A DNA stretch of 58,570 nt, taken from assembly GCA_018381235.1 (NCBI GenBank), contig JAGZSF010000016.1, forward strand, positions 1-58,570. The letters are read 5' to 3'. This document shows, in pieces, positions 8,873 to 16,039 of the stretch (positions within the stretch are counted from its first letter, which is position 1; each line of letters begins with the position of its first letter). The translations under genes were made by a program, and so were the position numbers. The notes beneath the pieces were generated by a model. It did not search any database, was not told the DNA's origin, and saw only the letters and a list, made by a program, of their open reading frames with translations. Origin of the DNA: Collinsella sp. GTDB taxonomy: Bacteria; Actinomycetota; Coriobacteriia; Coriobacteriales; Coriobacteriaceae.

Positions 8873-8966
8873 ATCAGACCTTTTGAATTCGGCTTAGACT
8901 ATAGCGCGTTTTCAATAGGTCTGATGTTTAAAAGGGAAACTTTTTTGAAATACATCTGATGTATTT
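8873..8966. promoter_or_regulatory. Operator cluster for the FadR-type regulator
   Basis: Two elements are visible between the divergent genes. One is a 15-bp inverted repeat with one mismatch (ATCAGACCTTTTGAA at 8873-8887 and TTCAATAGGTCTGAT at 8911-8925) around a candidate -10 TATAGT for the permease gene. The other is a perfect palindrome, AAATACATC-T-GATGTATTT, at 8948-8966. The TCTGAT half-site returns at 9061, beside the regulator's own start. The 19-bp odd-centred palindrome is the size expected for GntR-family dimers. Confidence 0.65.
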
Positions 8967-9091
8967 GCTGAACGATCTGTTTTTGACGGTAAACGGCCAC
9001 TTACAGTTCTCCATTGTCGGAGCGAACCACCGCGGCTTCTGTTAAATGAGCTAGAATAGCTCTGATGAATTCTTTTGATATGAGGTGAAGC

Positions 9092-9784
9092 GTGGCACGA
9101 GCCGATTCGGGACTCCCCGAGCAGATTTCGAAGAATATTATTCAACTGATCCTGGATGAGCATCTTGAGCAAGGCGACCGCCTGCCCAAGGAGGCTGTGC
9201 TCGTCGAGCGCCTGGGTGCTGGCAGGAGCACCGTACGCGAGGCTATGAAGCTGCTGCAGTCGCGCAACATCGTGCGCATTAAACAGGGCTCGGGCACCTA
9301 TGTGGCATCAAACCCCGGCGTTGCCGACGATCCGCTGGGCTTTACCTTTATCGATGACAAGAGGCGCCTGGCACGCGACCTGCTCGAAGTGCGCTTTATG
9401 ATCGAGCCGCAGATGGCCAGCATGGCCGCAGAGCACGCGACCGACGATCAAATCATCTGCATTAAAGAGCTTTGCGATGAGTCCGAGCACTTGGCCGCGC
9501 GGGACGAAGACTATTCTGCCGCCGACACCGCGTTTCACATCGCAATTGCCGAAAGCTGCGGCAACCTCGTCGTTCCCCGCCTAATGGGCGTGCTCAAGGC
9601 GCCTGTCCCCCTGTTTATTGACGTGACCGGCAAAAAGCTGGTTGAGGAAACCATCCGCACCCACCGTGGCGTGGCCGACGCCATCGCCGCGCGCAATCCC
9701 ACCGCAGCGCACGACGCGATGTACCTGCATCTGGTGTACAACCGCAACATGATCGCAGAGGGAGCGCAGGAACAGAGCAAATAG
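9092..9784 (+). CDS. FadR/GntR-family transcription regulator (FCD domain)
   Basis: A 230-residue regulator with an N-terminal winged helix (residues ~8-75, DRLPKEAVLVERLGAGRSTVREAM) and a C-terminal all-helical FCD effector domain with metal-binding His residues in DTAFHIAIAE, ETIRTHRG and HLVYN. Such proteins sense sugar acids or related carboxylates. GTG start with GAGGTGAAGC before it. It is divergent from the GntP/IlvD-Edd unit, whose promoter carries the palindromes described above, so local regulation is likely. Confidence 0.9.
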   Translation: MARADSGLPEQISKNIIQLILDEHLEQGDRLPKEAVLVERLGAGRSTVREAMKLLQSRNIVRIKQGSGTYVASNPGVADDPLGFTFIDDKRRLARDLLEVRFMIEPQMASMAAEHATDDQIICIKELCDESEHLAARDEDYSAADTAFHIAIAESCGNLVVPRLMGVLKAPVPLFIDVTGKKLVEETIRTHRGVADAIAARNPTAAHDAMYLHLVYNRNMIAEGAQEQSK

Positions 9785-9797
9785 ACGTCCGCACGGC

Positions 9798-9823
9798 AAG
9801 GGCGAGACTACCGTTCGCCTTTT
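9798..9823 (+). terminator. Weak terminator after the FadR-type regulator
   Basis: The stem AAGGGCGA/TCGCCTTTT has one bulge and is followed by a short T/A run. It directly precedes the LacI-type operator of the next gene. Confidence 0.55.
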
Positions 9824-9827
9824 AAAA

Positions 9828-9930
9828 GTGAACGTTCACCTGATTTTAGGGAATAAGGGGTGGCTATTACGCTGCTTCACCTATACTGACCTTGTATGAA
9901 AAGCAAGACTTATATAGATGAACGTTTCTT
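9828..9930 (+). promoter_or_regulatory. LacI-type operator upstream of the DhuD-like gene
   Basis: A perfect 12-bp palindrome GTGAACGTTCAC lies at 9828-9839. A degenerate copy, ATGAACGTTTCT, lies at 9919-9930, just before the ribosome-binding site. The same palindrome controls the uxaC, GPH transporter and GH105 promoters, which ties this locus to the LacI regulator encoded at 29881-30960. Confidence 0.75.
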
Positions 9931-9944
9931 TTGAAAGGATCGCT

Positions 9945-10754
9945 ATGTCTGATCTTATGGACAGCTTCCGTCTGGACGGCAAGGTCGCACTGGTGACCGG
10001 CGCCACCTACGGCATTGGCATGGCCATTGCCGAGGCGCTCGGAGAGGCCGGCGCCAAGATCGCCTTTAACGCCCGTCACGCCGACAAAGTCGCCGAAGCC
10101 GAGAAGCACTACCGTGAGCTGGGCTTTGACGCTCACGGCTATGTTGCCGACGTCACCGACGAGACTGTCGTCGCCGAGCTCATCGCCAAGATCGAGGCCG
10201 ACTTTGGCACCACGCCCGACATCCTGGTCAACAACGCCGGCGTCATCCAGCGTACCCCGATGCTCGACATGAGCGCCGAGGACTTCCGCCGCGTCGTCGA
10301 TATCGACCTCAACGCACCGTTTATCGTGTCAAAGGCCTGCCTGCCTGGCATGATCGCCAAGGGCCACGGCAAGATCATCAACATCTGCTCGATGATGAGC
10401 GAGCTGGGTCGCGAGACCATCGCCGGCTATGCTGCCGCCAAGGGCGGACTCAAGATGCTCACCAAGAACATCTGCTCGGAGTTTGGCGAGGCCAATATCC
10501 AGTGCAACGGCATTGGGCCCGGCTACATCGCCACGCCGCAAACCGCACCGCTGCGCGAGACGCAGCCCGACGGCAGCCGCCACCCGTTTGACCAGTTCAT
10601 CATTGCCAAGACGCCGGCCGCCCGTTGGGGCACGCCCGAGGACCTGAAGGGCCCCGCCGTGTTCCTGGCTTCCGACGCGTCGAACTTCGTCAACGGCCAC
10701 ATCCTCTACGTCGACGGCGGCATCCTCGCATACATTGGAAAGCAGCCTCAATAA
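9945..10754 (+). CDS. SDR oxidoreductase, DhuD/KduD or gluconate 5-dehydrogenase type
   Basis: A 269-residue short-chain dehydrogenase: nucleotide-binding TGATYGIG near residue 18, NNAG near 95, catalytic Ser-Tyr-Lys in CSMMSELGRETIAGYAAAK. It is closest in pattern to 2-deoxy-D-gluconate/gluconate 5-dehydrogenases. Followed by an RpiB-family gene, it matches the DhuD-DhuI pair described from streptococci, where DhuD reduces 3-deoxy-D-glycero-2,5-hexodiulosonate to KDG. ATG at 9945 is chosen because AAAGGA precedes it; the in-frame ATG at 9918 lies inside the second operator. Confidence 0.82.
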   Translation: MSDLMDSFRLDGKVALVTGATYGIGMAIAEALGEAGAKIAFNARHADKVAEAEKHYRELGFDAHGYVADVTDETVVAELIAKIEADFGTTPDILVNNAGVIQRTPMLDMSAEDFRRVVDIDLNAPFIVSKACLPGMIAKGHGKIINICSMMSELGRETIAGYAAAKGGLKMLTKNICSEFGEANIQCNGIGPGYIATPQTAPLRETQPDGSRHPFDQFIIAKTPAARWGTPEDLKGPAVFLASDASNFVNGHILYVDGGILAYIGKQPQ

Positions 10755-10757
10755 GCG

Positions 10758-10868
10758 TCACCGCAACTGCCCACATCAGGTTTCATCCACTCGTTTTTCA
10801 TTTGAGTTGCGGTGAGATAAGGATTGGTTTGGCTTCTATCAGGCAAAACAGTCCGTATTCCACCGCAA
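10758..10868. repeat. Dispersed repeat with inverted arms in the DhuI leader
   Basis: An 11-bp perfect inverted repeat (TCACCGCAACT at 10758-10768, AGTTGCGGTGA at 10805-10815) is followed by a 25-bp block at 10844-10868. That block recurs with one difference at 13761-13785, where it forms one side of a hairpin. A mobile intergenic repeat or a leader regulatory element are both possible. Confidence 0.55.
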
Positions 10869-10893
10869 GTTAGAAATAGGAAGGTAATTCGCA

Positions 10894-11535
10894 ATGAAAA
10901 TCGCTCTGATCAATGAGAACTCTCAGAACTCCAAGAACCCTATGATCGAGGCTGCCCTTAAGAAGGTTGTCGAGCCCATGGGCCACACCGTCTTTAACTA
11001 TGGCATGTATGCCGACGCCGACTCCAAGCCCCTCACCTATGTGCAGAACGGCATCCTGGCCGCCGTGCTGCTCAACTCCGGCGCTGCCGACTACGTCGTG
11101 ACCGGCTGCGGCACCGGCGAGGGCGCCATGCTCGCCTGCAACTCCTTCCCCGGCGTGCTGTGCGGCCACGTTGCCGACCCGCTCGACGCCTACACCTTTG
11201 CCCAGGTCAACGATGGCAACGCCGTCGCCATGCCCTTCGCCCTCAAGAACGGCTGGGGCCAGGAGCTCAATCTCGAGTACACCTTCGAGAAGCTCTTTGG
11301 CTTTGGTTCGGGCAACGGCTATCCTGCCGAGCGTGTTGAGCCCGAGCAGCGCAACAAGAAGATCCTCGACGGCGTCCGCGCTGTGACCATGCGTCCGCTC
11401 GTCGACATCCTGGACGAGCTCGACCAGGACCTGGTGAAGGGCGCACTTGCCGGCGAGCACTTCCAGGAGTACTTCTTTGCCAACGCAACCGACGAGGCCA
11501 TCATCGCCAAGGTCAAGGAGATCCTAGGCCTCTAA
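10894..11535 (+). CDS. RpiB/LacA/LacB-family isomerase, DhuI-like
   Basis: A 213-residue protein with the RpiB-type fold signature: N-terminal KIALINENSQNS, central DYVVTGCGTGEGAMLACNSFPGV and HVADPLDAYTFAQVNDGNAVAMP. It is about 60 residues longer than ordinary RpiB, with an added C-terminal helical segment. In streptococci an RpiB-family protein (DhuI) replaces KduI in isomerising 4-deoxy-L-threo-5-hexosulose uronate, and its gene sits beside the SDR partner as here. That role is inferred from context; other ketose-aldose isomerisations are possible. Confidence 0.75.
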   Translation: MKIALINENSQNSKNPMIEAALKKVVEPMGHTVFNYGMYADADSKPLTYVQNGILAAVLLNSGAADYVVTGCGTGEGAMLACNSFPGVLCGHVADPLDAYTFAQVNDGNAVAMPFALKNGWGQELNLEYTFEKLFGFGSGNGYPAERVEPEQRNKKILDGVRAVTMRPLVDILDELDQDLVKGALAGEHFQEYFFANATDEAIIAKVKEILGL

Positions 11536-11561
11536 TCGCACAACTCATTGCAGCTAACGCA

Positions 11562-11600
11562 AGCGGCGGTCGTCCCACGTACGGGACGACCGCCGCTTTT
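11562..11600 (+). terminator. Strong terminator after the DhuI-like gene
   Basis: A perfect 15-bp stem (AGCGGCGGTCGTCCC and its complement) with a 6-nt loop is followed by TTTTTA. It separates this gene from the convergent OYE gene. Confidence 0.9.
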
Positions 11601-11653
11601 TACTATCTACCGACTGACGCCGCGGGGACAGGCCCCATGCACCAAGGGATTAA

Positions 11654-13603
11654 CTAGAGCTCGCAGGCAACCTTATAGCCATCGCCGATGGCATCGCGGA
11701 TGTTGCCACACTTGTTGGCATCGCCCAGCACGTGGGTGGCAACGCCGGCAGCGGCAAGGTCGTCGGCCAACTTGGTATTGGGACGGTAGCCCATCGCCAG
11801 CACCAGCGTATCGGCACCGGTGATGGTGTGGACCTCGCCGTCCTTTTCGTAGCTGATGGTGTCCTCGGTGATCTCGGTCACCTTGGCCTCGGTCAGCACG
11901 TGGACGCCCTTGGAGAGCATGCGCGTGATGAGCACCGCGCGACCGGCACCGCCCTCGTTGGCAGCGAGCGTCTTGGTCATCTCGATGACGGTGACATCGC
12001 GATTGGCCGGCGACAGGTCGTTGACCAGCGGGGCCAGGTAATCTGCTGTCTCGCAACCGACGGTGCCGCCGCCCACGATGACGATCTTCTTGCCCGGGAA
12101 AGCCTTGCCACCCAGCAGGTCGTCAGCCGTCATAACCTGCTTAAAGCCCTGCATGAAGGCCGGGGCGATGGGCTCAGCGCCATAAGCCAGGACAACCTCG
12201 TAGCCCGCGTAGTCGCGCTGAATGTCCTCGGCCGAGAGCTCGGTACCAAAGACGCACTTCACGCCCGCCTCGGCCAGACGACGATACTGGTACTTGATCA
12301 CGCGGGTGAGCTCCTGCTTTGCCGGAGGAACGGCCGCGATGCGCATCTCGCCGCCCGGCTCATCCTGCTTATCCACGAGCACCACGTTGTGGCCGCGCTT
12401 GGCAGCAATATAGGCTGCCTCCATGCCCGCAGGACCAGCGCCCACAACGAGCACGTTCTTGGCCTCGGCAGCAGGTTCGTAGCCAGCCTCGTCGCGCTCC
12501 ACGTCCGGGTTGACGGTGCAGGAGATGCGCTTGCCGAACATAATGCCGTTCAGGCAGCGCAGGCAGCCGATGCAGGGGCGGATGTCGTCGGCGTTGCCGG
12601 CAGCGGCCTTGTTGCAGAACTCGGCATCGCACAGATTGGCGCGGCCCATCATGCAGATGTCGGCAGCGCCGTCCTCGATCAGCTCCTCGGCGATCCAGGC
12701 CTCGTTGATGCGGCCGACGGTGGCGACGGGAATGTTGACGTGCTTCTTAATCTCGCGCGAGCAGGCGGCGTGCGAGGCCTGCTGGGTACCGGCGGCGGGA
12801 ATCGCGGAGCCGCGCTTGATGGTGGTGCCGCCCGACACATGAATCATGTCGACGCCGGCCTTCTCCAGGCGACGCGAGACATAAATCATATCGTTGAGGG
12901 TCAGACCGCCATCGGTGTACTCATCGCCCGAGATGCGGACGTCGATGATAAAGTCCTTGCCGCAGCGCTCGCGAATCTCGGCGATGACCTCGAGCAGGAA
13001 GCGCATGCGGGCATCGAGCGAGCCGCCGTACTCGTCGGTACGCTTGTTGTAGAGCGGAGTCAAAAAGCCGCCGAGCATACCGTGGGCGTGCGCTGCGTGG
13101 ACCTCAACGCCATCGACACCGGCCTTCTGCATACGCACGGCAGCGTCGCCAAACTGATGCGTGAGCTCGTGAATCTCGTCGACCGTGATGGGGCGCGGTG
13201 CCTCGCGGGCGTAAGACGGGCCCACAAAGGACGGAGCGATCAAGCGCGGCGTGCCCGGGATGTTAAAGGCCATGTAGGCGGGGTGGAAGAGCTGCGGCAT
13301 GATCTTGCAGCCGTACTCGTGGACGGCCGCGGCGAGCTTTTCCCAGCCGGGGATAAACGTGTCGTCGTAGCAGCACATGTCACCCGGCAGATAGGTATAG
13401 GTGGGCTCGACCGTCACGACCTCGGTGATGATGAGGCCCACGCCGCCCTTGGCACGGGCACGGTAATGATCGACCAAGTCGTCAGTCACATAGCCATGAT
13501 CGGCCAGGTTGGTGGACACCGGCGGCATAAAGACGCGGTTCTTGACCTCGGTCGTACCGACCTTGATCGGGCTAAAGAGCATCGGGTAGGCGGATGACTC
13601 CAT
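11654..13603 (-). CDS. Old Yellow Enzyme-type flavoprotein (2,4-dienoyl-CoA reductase/BaiCD family)
   Basis: A 649-residue two-part enzyme. The N-terminal TIM barrel binds FMN and shows the OYE block HAHGMLGGFLTPLYNKRTDE. A Cys cluster for 4Fe-4S (CIGCLRCLNG...C) and a C-terminal FAD/NAD(P) domain (VVGAGPAGMEAA; VIVGGGTVGCETADYLA) follow. The family reduces activated C=C bonds (dienoyl-CoA, bile-acid intermediates, enoates). Start at 13603 is chosen for GAAAGGAAGC before it. It lies downstream of the GH105, epimerase and GltD-like genes, an unusual partner set for pectin use; the natural substrate is unknown. Confidence 0.85.
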   Translation of the reverse strand: MESSAYPMLFSPIKVGTTEVKNRVFMPPVSTNLADHGYVTDDLVDHYRARAKGGVGLIITEVVTVEPTYTYLPGDMCCYDDTFIPGWEKLAAAVHEYGCKIMPQLFHPAYMAFNIPGTPRLIAPSFVGPSYAREAPRPITVDEIHELTHQFGDAAVRMQKAGVDGVEVHAAHAHGMLGGFLTPLYNKRTDEYGGSLDARMRFLLEVIAEIRERCGKDFIIDVRISGDEYTDGGLTLNDMIYVSRRLEKAGVDMIHVSGGTTIKRGSAIPAAGTQQASHAACSREIKKHVNIPVATVGRINEAWIAEELIEDGAADICMMGRANLCDAEFCNKAAAGNADDIRPCIGCLRCLNGIMFGKRISCTVNPDVERDEAGYEPAAEAKNVLVVGAGPAGMEAAYIAAKRGHNVVLVDKQDEPGGEMRIAAVPPAKQELTRVIKYQYRRLAEAGVKCVFGTELSAEDIQRDYAGYEVVLAYGAEPIAPAFMQGFKQVMTADDLLGGKAFPGKKIVIVGGGTVGCETADYLAPLVNDLSPANRDVTVIEMTKTLAANEGGAGRAVLITRMLSKGVHVLTEAKVTEITEDTISYEKDGEVHTITGADTLVLAMGYRPNTKLADDLAAAGVATHVLGDANKCGNIRDAIGDGYKVACEL

Positions 13604-13629
13604 ACAGGCTTCCTTTCGTTTAAGCCGCT

Positions 13630-13671
13630 CGGCGGCAGTTGCTAACGTACTTATCGTATCAGCAACCGCCG
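13630..13671 (-). promoter_or_regulatory. Imperfect inverted repeat in the OYE gene leader
   Basis: CGGCGG-CAG-TTGCT (13630-13643) pairs with AGCAACCGCCG (13661-13671), with a 3-nt bulge. It lies 27 bp upstream of the OYE start. It could be an operator or leader hairpin for that gene. Confidence 0.35.
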
Positions 13672-13720
13672 CGTCCGTACCCGCTCGCACTCCCCCGCCT
13701 TTAATCCGATCCCCACAAAA

Positions 13721-13787
13721 AGTTGCGGTGGAATACGGAGTAGATGAGACTTTTGCCAGCCAAAACAGTCCGTATTTCACCGCAACT
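13721..13787. repeat. 19-bp inverted repeat (second copy of the dispersed element)
   Basis: The arms 13721-13739 and 13769-13787 pair over 19 bp with one mismatch, giving a 29-nt loop. The right side shares a 25-bp block with 10844-10868. It sits between the GltD-like gene's stop and the OYE leader, so it may also affect read-through. Confidence 0.7.
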
Positions 13788-13803
13788 GATGGGTGGGATG
13801 GAG

Positions 13804-15021
13804 TTAGAGGCCCAGATAGGTAGTCATGCCTTCGACGGCGAGCTTGGCGCCGGCTACGGCGTGAACAACCGTCAGCGGGCCGTTAACCACGTCGCCGGCG
13901 GCAAAGACGCCAGGCACGGTGGTCATACCGTACTCGTCGACCGAAAGAAGGCCGCGATGATCGGTCTCCAGACCGCCCGTCGTAAGCACAAGCTTGTCCT
14001 TGGGCACCTGCGAAGCCGCGATCACAACTGTGTCGGCGGACACATGGTCGAGCTCTTCCTCATAGCCCACCACGTTGTTGTCCTCGTCAAAGATAGCCGT
14101 CTCGAACACCGGACCGTTATCATCGATGGCGCAGATCGCCTTGCCGCGCACAATCTCGGCACCGTCAAGCTCGGTCAGCTCCACCTCGTCATCGATGGCA
14201 GAGATATGGCGCGATCGGGCATACACAGTGACCTTGCGGGCACCCGAGCGCAGGGCCGTGCGGGCAACATCCATGGCCACATTGCCGGCGCCGATAACCG
14301 CCACGTTCTGCCCGATTGCCACGCTCGTGGGATCGACCAGATAATCGATACCAAACAGCACGTTGCCGCGCGACTCGCCGGGAATACCCAGCTTTCGAGC
14401 TCGCCAGGTACCAGTACCGACAAAGACCGCATCGTAGCCGTCGCGCAGCAGGTCGTCGATATGCAGCGCGCCACCGATGGTGGTCGAGGGGCGCACGCGC
14501 ACGCCAAGCGAGCACATCACGTGGCGATACTTTTGCACGAGCGCACGGGGCAGGCGGAACTCGGGGATACCGTACTCCAGCACACCGCCGATCTCGGGCC
14601 GCTGCTCAAAAACAGTGACGGCGCAACCCAGCTGCGCCATCTTAATTGCCACGGTAATGCCGGCTGGGCCGGAGCCGACCACAGCGACCTGCTTGCCACA
14701 CGACGGCGCGGGCGTCCACTCCTTACGATCCAAATACGCTGTCGAGATATAGTTCTCGATGCTCGAGAAATGCACCGGCGCGCCCTTGCGGCCCTGGATG
14801 CAAGCGCCCTCGCACTGGCCCGAATGATTGCACACCATGGAGCAGACCGCGCTCATGGGATTGTTCTGGAACAATAGCTCGCCCGCCTCTTCTAGACGAC
14901 GCTGTTTGAACAGGTCGATGACCTGCGGAATAGGCGTCTGAACCGGGCAGCCCTTAATCTGACAGAACGCCCTTTTACAACCTAGGCAACGATTCGCCTC
15001 TTCGACAATGTGGATAGCCAC
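13804..15021 (-). CDS. GltD-like NAD(P)H oxidoreductase with N-terminal Fe-S domain
   Basis: A 405-residue protein resembling glutamate synthase small subunit. Four N-terminal Cys (C12, C15, C20, C25 from the GTG start) and a second group near residue 60 should hold Fe-S clusters. Two Rossmann motifs follow (VVGSGPAGI for FAD, VIGAGNVAMD for NAD(P)H). GTG at 15021 is preferred because GGGAG lies 4 nt upstream; an in-frame TTG at 15048 lacks a site. No glutamate synthase large subunit is nearby, so it probably passes electrons from NAD(P)H to another partner, perhaps the OYE enzyme next door. Confidence 0.8.
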   Translation of the reverse strand: MAIHIVEEANRCLGCKRAFCQIKGCPVQTPIPQVIDLFKQRRLEEAGELLFQNNPMSAVCSMVCNHSGQCEGACIQGRKGAPVHFSSIENYISTAYLDRKEWTPAPSCGKQVAVVGSGPAGITVAIKMAQLGCAVTVFEQRPEIGGVLEYGIPEFRLPRALVQKYRHVMCSLGVRVRPSTTIGGALHIDDLLRDGYDAVFVGTGTWRARKLGIPGESRGNVLFGIDYLVDPTSVAIGQNVAVIGAGNVAMDVARTALRSGARKVTVYARSRHISAIDDEVELTELDGAEIVRGKAICAIDDNGPVFETAIFDEDNNVVGYEEELDHVSADTVVIAASQVPKDKLVLTTGGLETDHRGLLSVDEYGMTTVPGVFAAGDVVNGPLTVVHAVAGAKLAVEGMTTYLGL

Positions 15022-15124
15022 GCAACTCCCCTTTTTAATGCAATCCAATGGGGCGACGATAAAGACCCTTCACCGCCGCCCCCATGCAGGTAATCTCAAT
15101 CTGCCGACACGGCAAAAGCCAATG

Positions 15125-16039
15125 CTATAGCTCGCGATGCGAAGCCCCGCAGCGAGCGGACATGTGCTCGAGTGTCGCTAGGCAGTCAGCCGCCGTCGAC
15201 GGCACGCTGTTCTCGACCACACAGGGAATCCCAGGGCAGGCGGCAGCCGCCCAGGCCACCACGGGCTCAAAGTCATAGCGCCCCGTCTCGCCCACGCCGT
15301 GACACACCAGGCGCGAACCCGTACCGTCGCACCAACCGGCTTTGTCCTCGTTGTCGACGACCTCAAAATCCTTGGCGTGCAGCACGCGAATCTTGCTGCC
15401 GCATAAGTAGAGCATGCGCGCTGTGATTTCCTGCGCTTCGTCAACGACACTGGGGTGCAGCAGCGATACCGGGTCATAGATCACGCCGAGCGACGGGCTC
15501 GAGACGCGCTCCAGCACCTCACGGCAGCGATCTGGCGTGTTGACCGTCTCGTTCCAACCGGGCTCAATTAGAACCTGACCGCCCACGGCCTCGGCCCGAT
15601 CGCAGACGTGTGCAAGCCCGTCTGCAAACGCATTGAGCGCCCCATCGGTCATGCGGTCGTCAGCAACGCGGTTCTGCGCATTGGGGCGACCGGTCTCGGT
15701 GCCAACCGGGCATCCGCCGAGCATCTGGGCAAAGTTCAGGCATGCCTCGTACTCGGCAATGTTATCCATGAGCTGTTGGCGATCGGGCGTCGCCAAATTC
15801 TTATAGCAGCCGAGCACGGCGACCGAAACGCCCGCCTCGTCGAGCACCGCACGCAAATGGTCGGCAAGCTCGCGGGTCAGGCCGCCTCGATCGATCCCCA
15901 TCGATGCGTAGAGCACCTTGCTCGGCAGCTGAATGCACGAAAAGCCCAGCTCTCCCGCCATGCGAATGCGTTCCTCGACGGTCCCCTGCGGAAGGTCGTG
16001 CAAACGTACGCCCGGAGTAATAGCCCCCACGTTATTCAC
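15125..16039 (-). CDS. Sugar phosphate isomerase/epimerase-type TIM-barrel protein
   Basis: A ~304-residue AP-endonuclease-2-like TIM barrel. Candidate metal ligands are the Glu of LIEPGWNE, the Asp of IYDPVSLL, the His of RVLHAKDFE and the Glu of CVVENSVP, the usual positions in hexulose or inosose isomerases/epimerases. The start overlaps the GH105 stop (GTG at 16039; a GTG 9 nt further in is also possible), so the two are translationally coupled. The substrate is not predictable but should be a sugar released from pectin or rhamnogalacturonan. Confidence 0.78.
   Translation of the reverse strand: MNNVGAITPGVRLHDLPQGTVEERIRMAGELGFSCIQLPSKVLYASMGIDRGGLTRELADHLRAVLDEAGVSVAVLGCYKNLATPDRQQLMDNIAEYEACLNFAQMLGGCPVGTETGRPNAQNRVADDRMTDGALNAFADGLAHVCDRAEAVGGQVLIEPGWNETVNTPDRCREVLERVSSPSLGVIYDPVSLLHPSVVDEAQEITARMLYLCGSKIRVLHAKDFEVVDNEDKAGWCDGTGSRLVCHGVGETGRYDFEPVVAWAAAACPGIPCVVENSVPSTAADCLATLEHMSARCGASHREL

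Noticed and set aside
11732..13597. 621-codon plus-strand frame opposite the OYE gene
   Set aside because: Shadow frame of a clear flavoenzyme; no Shine-Dalgarno sequence and no recognisable motif.
13804..15021. Glutamate synthase small subunit (gltD)
   Set aside because: No gltB or nitrogen gene nearby, and the location is a GH105/epimerase/OYE unit; GltD-like reductases serve many partners.
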